From Pyruvatibacter sp. HU-CL02332 (GTDB lineage: Bacteria; Pseudomonadota; Alphaproteobacteria; CGMCC-115125): DNA of 64,000 nucleotides. The notes beneath the pieces are model-generated. The model was not told the origin of the DNA, ran no database searches, and saw only the letters and a program-made list of their open reading frames with translations. How positions within the stretch are numbered: position 1 is the stretch's first letter; each line of letters starts with the position of its first letter. The stretch is from positions 558,001 to 622,000 of the forward strand of contig NZ_BAABWK010000002.1 in the NCBI RefSeq assembly GCF_040362765.1. Direction: 5' to 3'. The position numbers were made by a program, and so were the translations under genes. Positions 46,682-55,323 of this stretch are shown here, in pieces.

Positions 46682-47284
46682 CTAGATTTCCCAGACTTCC
46701 TCTGCATCTACATCTTCAACGACAGCTGCCGCGACTGGCGCAGGAGCAGGCCTTTTAGGTGCGGGTGTTGAGGGTATCTTGGCCGGGCGCCCCGTCGCGC
46801 CGCCGCTGGGCGTTATGTCGCCAGGGTCACGCAATACATAGTGATCACCATCGAGCAGGAAAATCCGCTTGTCGGCCCTCACCCACTGGATACGTTTGAG
46901 GAGATTTGCCGGCACAATCGGTTTTGCAACAAAGTGATTGGCGCCTGCATCCATTGACGCTTTCACAACTTCTGGCTTGGTGTGAGCTGTGAGCATGATC
47001 GCGGGCGTGCGAGCCGCAGCACCACTGTCTTTGTGGCGCAGGTGACGCAGGAAGGCGATCCCGTCCATGGGCTCCATATGCCAGTCGCACAGGATCAGGT
47101 CCGGCGTTTTGGCATTGATCATCTCCAATGCAGTCGCGCCGTCGCCGGCAAACCGCAGGTCACGCGTTCCAAAAGCAAGAAGCAGTTCCTTCAGCAGCCG
47201 TCGGGTGTTTGCATTGTCGTCAACCGCAACAATCCCCACGCCTGCCAGAACCCCAAGCCCTGGTTTTTGGTCTTTCCCCGGCAT
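46682..47284 (-). CDS. Stand-alone response regulator (CheY-like)
   Basis: The 200-aa protein has a receiver domain (about 15-140) starting GIVAVDDNANTRRLLKELL with the acidic pair, the phosphoacceptor Asp in LILCDWHMEPMDG, the Thr in MLTAHT and the Lys in HFVAKPI. After it comes a short helical segment (ANLLKRIQWVRADKRIFLLDGDHYVL) and a Pro/Ala-rich tail. There is no output domain, so it may work by protein contact. No partner histidine kinase is adjacent. I chose ATG 47284, with GAGG upstream. TTAA-N6-TTAA lies 127 bp before it. Confidence 0.88.
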   Translation of the reverse strand: MPGKDQKPGLGVLAGVGIVAVDDNANTRRLLKELLLAFGTRDLRFAGDGATALEMINAKTPDLILCDWHMEPMDGIAFLRHLRHKDSGAAARTPAIMLTAHTKPEVVKASMDAGANHFVAKPIVPANLLKRIQWVRADKRIFLLDGDHYVLRDPGDITPSGGATGRPAKIPSTPAPKRPAPAPVAAAVVEDVDAEEVWEI

Positions 47285-47594
47285 TCTTGCCTGCCTCGCC
47301 CCAACGATGTCTTGGACTGCTATGGCGAAAAACCGCCTACGCTCCAAAACAGACTTCACTCCACCCGGCCATTTCTTTCCGGGATGCTGTGCAGTGTGAC
47401 CCGAATCGCCTTAAGACTGCTTAACGCCTCGGATTTTTCTCATCCTTTTGCGAATGGCTGAAATTCTTGTGTCGACATAGATGTCTTGACCCAGAGGCCA
47501 GATATGCACCATATTTTGTTAACCATGTATGCGTAACCACAAAATATTGTGGCTACATGGGATTTGAGATCACCTTGGTCGTTGGGGGCGAACC
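47285..47594. other. Divergent region before the ribonucleotide-reductase-like gene
   Basis: No gene is present in these 310 bases. The right half holds a promoter-like TTGACC (47486-47491) and CATATT (47510-47515) with 18-bp spacing, two NrdR-box-like 16-mers (47506-47521 and 47537-47552) and a TTAACCAT CtrA-type half-site at 47519-47526. The left half serves the response regulator and contains TTAA-N6-TTAA at 47411-47424. Confidence 0.6.
47506..47552. promoter_or_regulatory. Tandem NrdR-box-like sites
   Basis: CCACAAAATATTGTGG (47537-47552) matches the NrdR consensus ACACWATATATWGTGT at 13 of 16 positions and has perfect 6-bp inverted arms. GCACCATATTTTGTTA (47506-47521) matches at about 11. 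The start-to-start distance is 31 bp, three helical turns, the spacing known for paired NrdR boxes. Box one covers the -10 element, and box two ends 42 bp before the ATG of the NrdJ-like gene. Confidence 0.7.
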
Positions 47595-50438
47595 ATGCAG
47601 ATCGGACGCCACTACACCGATAAAGTAACTGGTCCCTATGCGGGTCAAAGCTTCAGGCGGGTTCGTGTCGAGGACGCGGATGGCAATATGACCTGGGTCT
47701 TTGCACCTACTACGTGGCCGGTCAGTGTAGCCACCGCGTTCAGCGGGCATGCCCTGTTGGCTGAAGCGGTGCCTAGCGCCCGCCGCCAGCTCCACGAGCC
47801 CAAAGTCCCGTCTGCCTTACGCCGGTATGTCGCGCTGGAAAGTGACAGCCAATCAGCCAATCCTGCTTTTGCATATGAAGTAGATGTCCGAAGTGCGCTT
47901 GATCGCGTAGCAGGAGCTCTGGCACGACAAGGTCTGATCGCCGGGTACTTTGATGGCGCAGTAGATGCCCTTGCCTTCCATGATGAGCTTCGTGCTGCGC
48001 TCGTTTCGCGAAAGATCACCCTGGCCTCTGAAACCTGGCAGCGGGTTGGTCGAGATTGGGCTTATGGATATGGTCAACGCACAACGACAAATCCGGACAA
48101 CAAACCTTCGCCCGTTTCATTTGCCCTGAGCGAGAGCATCAGCAGCGACGGGTTCTTGACGCGCATTGCGTCAGATGCCCGGCGTGAGCAAGACGCTGCG
48201 GCGCTGGCTCTTGGTCGCAACTCTCTTTCAGACCTCACACAATTGATTAAGCGCGCATTGGCAGATGGCGGCCCAAATGTGGGAAAGAACCCGGCCCTGG
48301 AAACTGCACTAGCGGATGCCAGGAAACGAGGCTTGCCTGCCGCTGTTGCCCGCCGTTTGCTTGATGAATGGATTGTCGGCAACGACAGTTGGCCTGACGC
48401 TGACACACATCTGGATGACGACTCTGACATCTGGGACCTTCTTGGCACCCAGACGCCATATGCTGTCCGCAAATCGAACACCTGTGATGAAACATGGACC
48501 GAACCCCTGGCCCTCTCAGCGTTACGAGGTGGTGCTCCAGGTGTGTGCTTTGAAAAGTCATTGCAAGACAGCTGCCTTACTCCAGTTGAACAGCTTGTCC
48601 TGACACCCAGCGGCGTGGCCGCCCCAGCAGGATTTACGCCGTCAGGCGCTGTGGATTTGCTGGCTTTCACGATGCCAGACCTTGAAACAAATGGGGCTTC
48701 CGGACGCATAGACATCGACGGATTGGTGCATTCCGTCCGGCTGCTGACTATTGCACTGGACATTGCGCATGATGATGCTGGCGTGCCGTCTGAGCTGCGG
48801 CCGATTGCAGTTGCGCCCATGAATGTTGCAGCAATGCTCATGAGCCAAGGCGCGGCCTACGGTTCTGACGAGGGGCGGGCCCTTGCAGCATCAGTTTGCG
48901 GTCTGGTCACAGCAACTGCAGCGGCAACAAGCGCTGGGTTGGCAGCAGCACTCGAGCCAGCCTCAATAAAGAACTCGGGGAAAGACTCCGCCGCGCGTCT
49001 TCGCAAGATGCAAAACACTCTGCTTGGCAATGCAGGCGCATTCAGCGCACATCCATCGCCACCACTCTATCCGCACACCCCCCAGCAAGCTGGCATACTG
49101 CAGGCGGCACGCGATATTTTGGACCGTGCCATTGATAAAGCGGAAGAAACGGGGCTTCGCAATACCGCTCTAACGACTGTGTCGGATGACACTGTTTTAA
49201 TGGATCTATTGGGCGCCGAGTCGGCAGCCCTTTCACCTGTCCGAACACTTGTTAAGTACCGACGGCTGACACCAGAGCTGGATGCTGAAGCGATTTACAA
49301 GGTCGTGTCGCCAGCAGTTCCCTCAGGTTTACGCGCGCTTCGTCATGACGACGCTTCGATCGATTCCATTCTGGGTCATTTGGTCGGGCGCGGTTCTCTG
49401 CATGGCGCACCGGGCGTCAATTATGACATTCTGCGCTCAAGGGGCTTCACTGACGAAGATATCGAAGTCACAGAAAGTGCCTTAGCGACCGCGAGTAACA
49501 TTCGGGCGGTGTTTACGCCGTATGTGCTGGGCTGGGATGGAGATTTTTACGCACAGAATGATGAAGACATTTTGGCGGGACTGGGTTTCTCGACCTGGGA
49601 TATCGAACACGCCAACTTCCATTGCTGCGGTGCCCTGACCCTTGAAGGATCAAGAGACTTACCAATCGAGCATCTGCCTGTGTTTGACTGTGATGAGCCG
49701 CTCGGCGAAATCGGAACACGCCACGTCGGCACGTCAGATCGTCTCTTGATGGCGCAGGCTGTTCAGCCGTTTGTGACGGATGGTTTGGCCCTTGACCTGC
49801 AGCTGCCCCGCGAGACAACTGTTGACGGTATCCGCGCGCTCTATCAACAAGCAGAAGACATGGGTCTAGCGTCGATCCGCCTCAACCGGAGGGGTGCGGC
49901 CCTCAGTGACGCTCTGGACTATGATGATCTGTTAGACGACTTTCCTCGCGACGAGCTGGATGAGGTACGTACGGATGTTACCGACAACATCTATGTACGC
50001 TCAGTTGAATCAGATGATCTACCGCAGCCCGCTCCACTGCCTGCTGACAACGCGGCGCTCAATGCCGCCATTTCTTTAGGCTTGAAGCATGGCGTGCCAG
50101 TAGAAGCATTTCTGGAGGCGTTTTCAGCTCTGCCGACATCTGATGGAAAAGACGTGCTGAGTGGCACCCTTTCAGCACTGGCCACATCATATTTGGACCA
50201 ACCGGTCCTGCAAGACGCGGACTCAGATTGTTCGGATTTCTACGGAGATGAAGCGGATCTTGCGGCGACAGATCTTCGCGATCCATTCGTGCGCAGCACC
50301 CGCGCACGATCAGGCCAAGTTCAAAATTCAGAAGAAATTGGGACCAGCACCGACACATCGGTGCCGGACCCCTCACGAGCTTTCGGTGATCCGGCCCTTT
50401 CGCCCCCCAGCGTTTCAGGCCGCCCCCGAGAGGAATAG
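47595..50438 (+). CDS. NrdJ-like protein, degenerate class II ribonucleotide reductase (probable pseudoenzyme)
   Basis: The intact 947-aa frame aligns by eye end to end with the long B12-dependent reductase NrdJ (about 1200 aa): RHYTDKVTGPYAGQSFR at the start, GYFDGAVDALAFHDELR and RDWAYGYG (116-160), SDEGRAL (424-430), EHLPVFDCDEPLGEIGTR (692-709), DGLALDLQLPRETTVD and AAISLGLKHGVPVEAFLEAF (824-843). Key catalytic parts are missing. The thiyl-radical NPCSE motif is TPSGV (337-341), PTGT is gone from 527-534, DCDTTG is DLLGAE, and the redox Cys of QPHACF is Ser175. About 150 barrel residues and the C-terminal cysteine cluster are absent, and the last 70 residues are disordered. It is unlikely to reduce nucleotides. 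NrdR-like boxes precede it. Confidence 0.75.
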   Translation: MQIGRHYTDKVTGPYAGQSFRRVRVEDADGNMTWVFAPTTWPVSVATAFSGHALLAEAVPSARRQLHEPKVPSALRRYVALESDSQSANPAFAYEVDVRSALDRVAGALARQGLIAGYFDGAVDALAFHDELRAALVSRKITLASETWQRVGRDWAYGYGQRTTTNPDNKPSPVSFALSESISSDGFLTRIASDARREQDAAALALGRNSLSDLTQLIKRALADGGPNVGKNPALETALADARKRGLPAAVARRLLDEWIVGNDSWPDADTHLDDDSDIWDLLGTQTPYAVRKSNTCDETWTEPLALSALRGGAPGVCFEKSLQDSCLTPVEQLVLTPSGVAAPAGFTPSGAVDLLAFTMPDLETNGASGRIDIDGLVHSVRLLTIALDIAHDDAGVPSELRPIAVAPMNVAAMLMSQGAAYGSDEGRALAASVCGLVTATAAATSAGLAAALEPASIKNSGKDSAARLRKMQNTLLGNAGAFSAHPSPPLYPHTPQQAGILQAARDILDRAIDKAEETGLRNTALTTVSDDTVLMDLLGAESAALSPVRTLVKYRRLTPELDAEAIYKVVSPAVPSGLRALRHDDASIDSILGHLVGRGSLHGAPGVNYDILRSRGFTDEDIEVTESALATASNIRAVFTPYVLGWDGDFYAQNDEDILAGLGFSTWDIEHANFHCCGALTLEGSRDLPIEHLPVFDCDEPLGEIGTRHVGTSDRLLMAQAVQPFVTDGLALDLQLPRETTVDGIRALYQQAEDMGLASIRLNRRGAALSDALDYDDLLDDFPRDELDEVRTDVTDNIYVRSVESDDLPQPAPLPADNAALNAAISLGLKHGVPVEAFLEAFSALPTSDGKDVLSGTLSALATSYLDQPVLQDADSDCSDFYGDEADLAATDLRDPFVRSTRARSGQVQNSEEIGTSTDTSVPDPSRAFGDPALSPPSVSGRPREE

Positions 50439-50515
50439 CCCACCTTAAGAAGGCGCGAGCAACCAAGCCCCCCAAGCGCGGTTTTTCGCATAAACAAAGA
50501 TACCCCAAGACGACT

Positions 50516-50546
50516 AAAGGGCTCCTCGTTGCGAGGAGCCCTTTTC
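50516..50546. terminator. Bidirectional terminator between the NrdJ-like gene and aspS
   Basis: AAAGGGCTCCTCG (50516-50528) pairs with CGAGGAGCCCTTTT (50532-50545) around TTG. It can stop both convergent transcripts; the minus-strand side reads TTT after the stem. Confidence 0.85.
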
Positions 50547-50576
50547 TCTGCCTGCCAATCATTATAGTGCAGGCGT

Positions 50577-52361
50577 TTATTCTTTAGGTGCCGTGGAACG
50601 AATGCTCAGCTCGCGCATCTGATGCGCGCTGGCTTCAGCTGGTGCTCCCATCATCAGGTCCTGGGCCTGCTGGTTCATGGGGAACATTGTCACTTCACGC
50701 AGATTTTCTTCACCTGCCAGCAACATGACGATGCGGTCGATCCCTGGTGCGATGCCACCATGCGGCGGCGCGCCATAGCGGAACGCATTCAGCATGCCGC
50801 CGAACTTTTCCTCCACAACTTCGGGACCGTATCCGGCGATCTCAAAGGCCTTCATCATGATTTCTGGCCGATGGTTACGAATGGCACCTGACGACAACTC
50901 AATGCCGTTGCACACGATGTCGTACTGGTAGCCGTTGATCTCCAAGGGGTCTTTCGTCTCAAGAGCTTCAAGGCCGCCCTGGGGCATGGAGAACGGGTTG
51001 TGAGAGAAATCGATCTTCTGTTCGGTTTCATCAAACTCGTACATCGGGAAATCGACGATCCAGCAGAACTCAAACTTGTTCTCGTCGATGAGCTCGAGTT
51101 CACGGCCAAGCTGCTGGCGCGCCTGCCCGGCGAAATCCACAAACTTGCCTGGAATACCACAGGTAAAGAACACCGCATCGCCCGCGTTGAGGCCAAGTTC
51201 TGTACGCAGAGCTTCTGTCCGCTCAGGCCCGATGTTCTTGGCAAGCGGACCGGCACCAACGACGCTGCCCTCTTCTTCGCGGAAGAAGATGTAGCCTAGA
51301 CCCGGCTGACCTTCCTTCTGCGCCCAGGAATTCATCCGGTCACAGAATGCACGACTTCCGCCGCCCGGTGCGGGGATTGCCCAGACACGCACCTTGTCAT
51401 CTGCAGCAATCTGTCCGGCAAACACCTTGAAGCCAGAATCGCGGAACGTTTCCGTTGCATCAGACATTTCAATCGGGTTGCGGAGGTCTGGTTTGTCAGA
51501 CCCGTATTTACGCATTGATTCTGCGTATGGGATGCGCGCGAATTTTTCTGACACCGACTTGCCGTTGCCGAACTCGATGAACACGTCGCGCAGGATGGGT
51601 TCAACTTCCTGGAAGATGTCTTCCTGCTCTACGAAACTCATTTCGATGTCGAGCTGATAGAATTCACCCGGCGACCGGTCTGCTCGCGCATCCTCATCAC
51701 GGAAGCACGGTGCGATCTGGAAATACTTGTCAAAGCCCGCAACCATGATGAGCTGTTTGAACTGCTGGGGTGCCTGGGGAAGTGCATAGAACTGGCCAGG
51801 GTGCATCCGGCTTGGCACCAGAAAGTCACGTGCGCCTTCCGGCGAAGATGCCGTGAGGATTGGCGTTTGGTATTCGCCAAATCCAGCCTCAGTCATACGG
51901 CGGCGCAAATCCGCAATGATGCGTGACCGCAGAACAATGTTCTGATGGATGCGTTCGCGGCGCAGATCAAGGAACCGATAGCGAAGACGGGTGTCTTCTG
52001 GATAGTCCGTGTCCCCGAATACGGGCAGCGGCAGCTCCTGCGCTTCCGACTGGACTTCCACCGACGTGATGCGGATTTCCACAGCACCGGTTGGCAGCTT
52101 GTCATTTACGGTCTCATCCGAACGGGCGACGACTTCACCCTCAATGGTTACAACCCATTCCGACCGCATTTCCTCAACGCTTGGAAAAGCCGGGCTATCT
52201 GGATCTGCCACGCACTGCGTCAGACCATAGTGGTCGCGCAGATCAACGAACAGCAGGCCTCCATGGTCGCGCACACGATTGACCCAGCCAGACAGTTTTA
52301 CAGTCTTGCCAACGTCTTCGGCACGCAGCTGGCCGCAGGTATGAGAGCGGTAACGGGTCAT
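50577..52361 (-). CDS. aspS: Aspartyl-tRNA synthetase
   Basis: The 594-aa class IIb synthetase has an OB-fold anticodon domain ([21 protein letters not shown]), motif 2 [10 protein letters not shown] with the [11 protein letters not shown] strand, the bacterial GAD insertion (about 300-420) and motif 3 [22 protein letters not shown]. Many alphaproteobacterial AspRS also charge tRNA-Asn, a question the sequence does not answer. I chose ATG 52361 ([10 protein letters not shown]) because relatives start there; ATG 52385 adds eight residues. It diverges from rnd. Confidence 0.96.
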   Translation of the reverse strand: MTRYRSHTCGQLRAEDVGKTVKLSGWVNRVRDHGGLLFVDLRDHYGLTQCVADPDSPAFPSVEEMRSEWVVTIEGEVVARSDETVNDKLPTGAVEIRITSVEVQSEAQELPLPVFGDTDYPEDTRLRYRFLDLRRERIHQNIVLRSRIIADLRRRMTEAGFGEYQTPILTASSPEGARDFLVPSRMHPGQFYALPQAPQQFKQLIMVAGFDKYFQIAPCFRDEDARADRSPGEFYQLDIEMSFVEQEDIFQEVEPILRDVFIEFGNGKSVSEKFARIPYAESMRKYGSDKPDLRNPIEMSDATETFRDSGFKVFAGQIAADDKVRVWAIPAPGGGSRAFCDRMNSWAQKEGQPGLGYIFFREEEGSVVGAGPLAKNIGPERTEALRTELGLNAGDAVFFTCGIPGKFVDFAGQARQQLGRELELIDENKFEFCWIVDFPMYEFDETEQKIDFSHNPFSMPQGGLEALETKDPLEINGYQYDIVCNGIELSSGAIRNHRPEIMMKAFEIAGYGPEVVEEKFGGMLNAFRYGAPPHGGIAPGIDRIVMLLAGEENLREVTMFPMNQQAQDLMMGAPAEASAHQMRELSIRSTAPKE

Positions 52362-52543
52362 GGCGGTAAAAGCCTTGTCAGTCATGGGTTCCGGAGGGCT
52401 CGCCAGCCTGAGCAAATCAGGTTTGAGCGGTTGCGGCGGAGAAGCGCATAGGGGCGCGGGTCTTGTCAAGATTCCAGCCGCCAATCAGCCTTATCAACAG
52501 GGACTAGCGACAATTTGCGCGGGTTCAGTTATAGCATTGAGAT

Positions 52544-53713
52544 ATGGACATTATTTCTACCACAGAGGCCCTCAACGCGGCCTGCGCCACCCTTTCAAGC
52601 GAAACCTATGTGACTGTCGATACGGAGTTCCTGCGGGATTCCACCTATTGGCCGGTCCTCTGCCTTATTCAGGTTGCCGCTCCAAAAGGTGAGGCATTGA
52701 TCATTGATCCGCTGGCGGATGGCCTGGATATGGCCGCGTTTTACGCCCTTATGGCTAATAAATCGGTCATCAAGGTGTTTCATGCCGCCCGTCAGGACAT
52801 CGAAATCTTCTGGCACGAAGCCAAAACACTGCCCGATCCGCTGTTTGATACGCAGGTTGCAGCCATGGTCTGTGGATTTGGCGACTCTGTCGGCTACGAG
52901 AACATCGTAAAGCGGGTTACCGGCGAGCAAGTGGACAAGTCTTCCCGGTTCACGGATTGGAGCAGACGTCCGCTGACCGACAAGCAATTGCGGTATGCAG
53001 CTGCCGACGTGACCCATCTACGCCAGGTGTATGAGCATCTTGGGCGGCGGATTACGAAATCGGGCCGCGCTGAGTGGGTCGCTGAAGAGATGGCAATTCT
53101 TCAGGATCCGGACACTTATGAAGTGAAACCCGAGAATGCCTGGAAGCGTCTCAAACTGCGCAATCGGAGCCGCAAGGCTGTGGCAGTGCTGATGGAAACT
53201 GCAGCATGGCGTGAACGGGAAGCCCAGGGGCGCAACGTTCCACGTGGCCGTATTCTCAAGGACGATGCGATTCAGGAGCTGGCAACACAGGCGCCGACCT
53301 CCACGGAGGCCTTGGCCAATCTACGGGCCGTGCCTCGTGGTTTTTCCCAGAGCCGCCACGCCAAAAGTCTATTGGATGCAGTTCAAGTTGGCCTCAACAA
53401 ACCCTCGGGTGACGTTCTGATGCCAGAGGCGCCTGAACAACTTCCGCAGGGGTTGGGACCGACAGTCGAACTTCTGAAGGTATTGCTCAAATACAAATGC
53501 GAAGCGCATGACGTCGCACAAAAGCTCATCTGCAACGTTGCTGACCTCGAACGGATTGCAGCAGATGACAATGCCAATGTGTCCGCGTTACGGGGATGGC
53601 GGCGCGAAATATTCGGCAATGACGCTCTGGATCTGAAGCATGGGCGCCTGTGTCTGGCGATCGAAGATCAAGTAATCAAGCCGGTCCGCCTTGAGCAGAA
53701 GGCCGCAGAGTAG
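52544..53713 (+). CDS. rnd: Ribonuclease D
   Basis: The 389-aa DEDDy exonuclease trims the 3' ends of tRNA and other stable RNA. The exonuclease motifs are VDTEFLR (Exo I), [13 protein letters not shown] (Exo II) and the Tyr/Asp pair in [11 protein letters not shown] (Exo III). HRDC-type domains follow (about 210-290 and 300-370). It diverges from aspS by 182 bp and converges with ppx across 11 bp. The pairing aspS-rnd is common in alphaproteobacteria. Confidence 0.94.
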   Translation: MDIISTTEALNAACATLSSETYVTVDTEFLRDSTYWPVLCLIQVAAPKGEALIIDPLADGLDMAAFYALMANKSVIKVFHAARQDIEIFWHEAKTLPDPLFDTQVAAMVCGFGDSVGYENIVKRVTGEQVDKSSRFTDWSRRPLTDKQLRYAAADVTHLRQVYEHLGRRITKSGRAEWVAEEMAILQDPDTYEVKPENAWKRLKLRNRSRKAVAVLMETAAWREREAQGRNVPRGRILKDDAIQELATQAPTSTEALANLRAVPRGFSQSRHAKSLLDAVQVGLNKPSGDVLMPEAPEQLPQGLGPTVELLKVLLKYKCEAHDVAQKLICNVADLERIAADDNANVSALRGWRREIFGNDALDLKHGRLCLAIEDQVIKPVRLEQKAAE

Positions 53714-53724
53714 CTTTTGGATCG

Positions 53725-55248
53725 CTAAACGTCAGACACCTGTATGTCAGCTTCAACGCCCATTGCGCGTGCCAGTGCGGAGAGGCGTTTGGCCACCACC
53801 TCGCCTAACAGATCCCGCTTGGCGGATGGTACCAGCAGCGTGAGCATGCCCGGCTCCGGCTTGAGCCTGAAACCCGTTACAAGTTTTGGCGCCCCAGCTG
53901 AAATTGTATGCCCAAGCCTCAAGGCAAGCCCGACAGCAGAGGCACGACGCGTCCGGTCCTCGTTCAGTAACGCCAACACATGGTCATGATCGCCAGTGCC
54001 AAGACCGCTGCGGTATCGATTGGCGACCGCAAGGCTGAGGTAAACGCGACCCGGATGATCAATACCAGACATCGGTGCGCGCAAGATTTCTGTGAGAACG
54101 TGCTGAGAGCGATAGTCCGGGTGAATCCGCCAGGCCATGTCGCTCAGGTGGCAGGCGGCCTGATGGAGCCGTCGCTCATCCTTGTCAGCTGTCATCAAAG
54201 GCCCCGCCTTGAAGAGCGGCGCGGTAAAGCGCTCAAGCTCCTCCCCATGTTCCGGGAAGCGTCCAAGTCGGCGCCCGACGCCTCGCGACCAACTCAAAAG
54301 TGGATCGACCTTGCGTTCGTCTGCAGTAAGGCGGGCATAGAGCAAGCCTTCACGGACACCATAGGCCGAGATGACCATCTTGGAGGCGCCTATGGTCTCG
54401 AGCGTTTTTTCAAGCACCAGCGCCGCATAAGGAAGCGTCTCCAGACGTTTGCGAGAAATATCGGGCACACGCTCCAATGATTTGGCGCTCTGACCGGAAA
54501 CAACTCGTGCGATCTCTATGGCTTCACTCTTGCGAACTGAATAGGCCTGCAGAATACGCAGCGGGTAGTCTTCGCCATGCATGTGCATCCGCGCCAAATT
54601 CCGCCAGTTGCCGCCCACTGCATAGAAGTTTTTGACTGATTTCTGGGGCTTCCAGTCCATTTTGCTGAAGGCTTCGGTCACCAGTTTGCGGGCCTTGCTG
54701 ATGTCGTTGCCCGACAGGTCCATCAATCGCAGAGGCCCCACCGGCAGAGTTACACCTTCGCCATATCGGCCATTGGCAATATCCACCAGTTCGAGACTGC
54801 CACCACCCAGATCACCGACAATGCCATCTGCTTCGGGGAAGCCGGCCAGTACGCCTTCTGCTGCATATCGTGCTTCATCCTGACCGGAGAGGATGGAAAT
54901 TCTCGCACCACATAAATGTTCGGCGCGTTCGATGAAGTAGTCCCCATTGGAGGCTTCACGCACCGCAGCGGTTGCTACCGCATCGACATTGGCAATACCC
55001 AGTGCGCGCGTCAGCCCGCGAAAACGCGCAAGAGCTGCCAGCGCACGGTCAATTCCCGCAGGGTCCAACTGGCCGGTCGTGCCGACTGTACGGCCAAGCC
55101 CGCACAATACTTTTTCGTTGAAGATGGGAATAGGTGTACGGCGATGGTCCGCATACACCACAAGGCGCACCGAATTTGACCCGATGTCGATGATGCCTAC
55201 CCCTTCACTCAGGTCAGGCACCTCGCGCAATCTCAGCGCGGTTGGCAT
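53725..55248 (-). CDS. ppx: Ppx/GppA-family exopolyphosphatase
   Basis: The 507-aa ASKHA-fold phosphatase removes terminal phosphate from polyphosphate or pppGpp. The phosphate-1 loop is GIIDIGSNSVRLVVY (about 17-31) and phosphate-2 is GDLGGGSLELVDI (about 146-158). The conserved Glu is in SGQDEARYAAEG. The C-terminal half is helical with a metal-dependent HD-like region (HQAACHLSDMAWRIHPDYR). The gene sits 76 bp after ppk1 on the same strand, so polyphosphate synthesis and breakdown are controlled together. Confidence 0.9.
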   Translation of the reverse strand: MPTALRLREVPDLSEGVGIIDIGSNSVRLVVYADHRRTPIPIFNEKVLCGLGRTVGTTGQLDPAGIDRALAALARFRGLTRALGIANVDAVATAAVREASNGDYFIERAEHLCGARISILSGQDEARYAAEGVLAGFPEADGIVGDLGGGSLELVDIANGRYGEGVTLPVGPLRLMDLSGNDISKARKLVTEAFSKMDWKPQKSVKNFYAVGGNWRNLARMHMHGEDYPLRILQAYSVRKSEAIEIARVVSGQSAKSLERVPDISRKRLETLPYAALVLEKTLETIGASKMVISAYGVREGLLYARLTADERKVDPLLSWSRGVGRRLGRFPEHGEELERFTAPLFKAGPLMTADKDERRLHQAACHLSDMAWRIHPDYRSQHVLTEILRAPMSGIDHPGRVYLSLAVANRYRSGLGTGDHDHVLALLNEDRTRRASAVGLALRLGHTISAGAPKLVTGFRLKPEPGMLTLLVPSAKRDLLGEVVAKRLSALARAMGVEADIQVSDV

Positions 55249-55323
55249 TTATGTCCCCCACACAGCACAGGCTGCTTGGTTATCTGTCGCCAGCAAAGGC
55301 CGGAACCAGACTCATACACCAAT

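Noticed and set aside
47595-50438. The NrdJ-like frame as a pseudogene
   Set aside because: It has no internal stop or frameshift over 947 codons, and keeps NrdR-like boxes; catalytic loss alone does not make it a dead gene.
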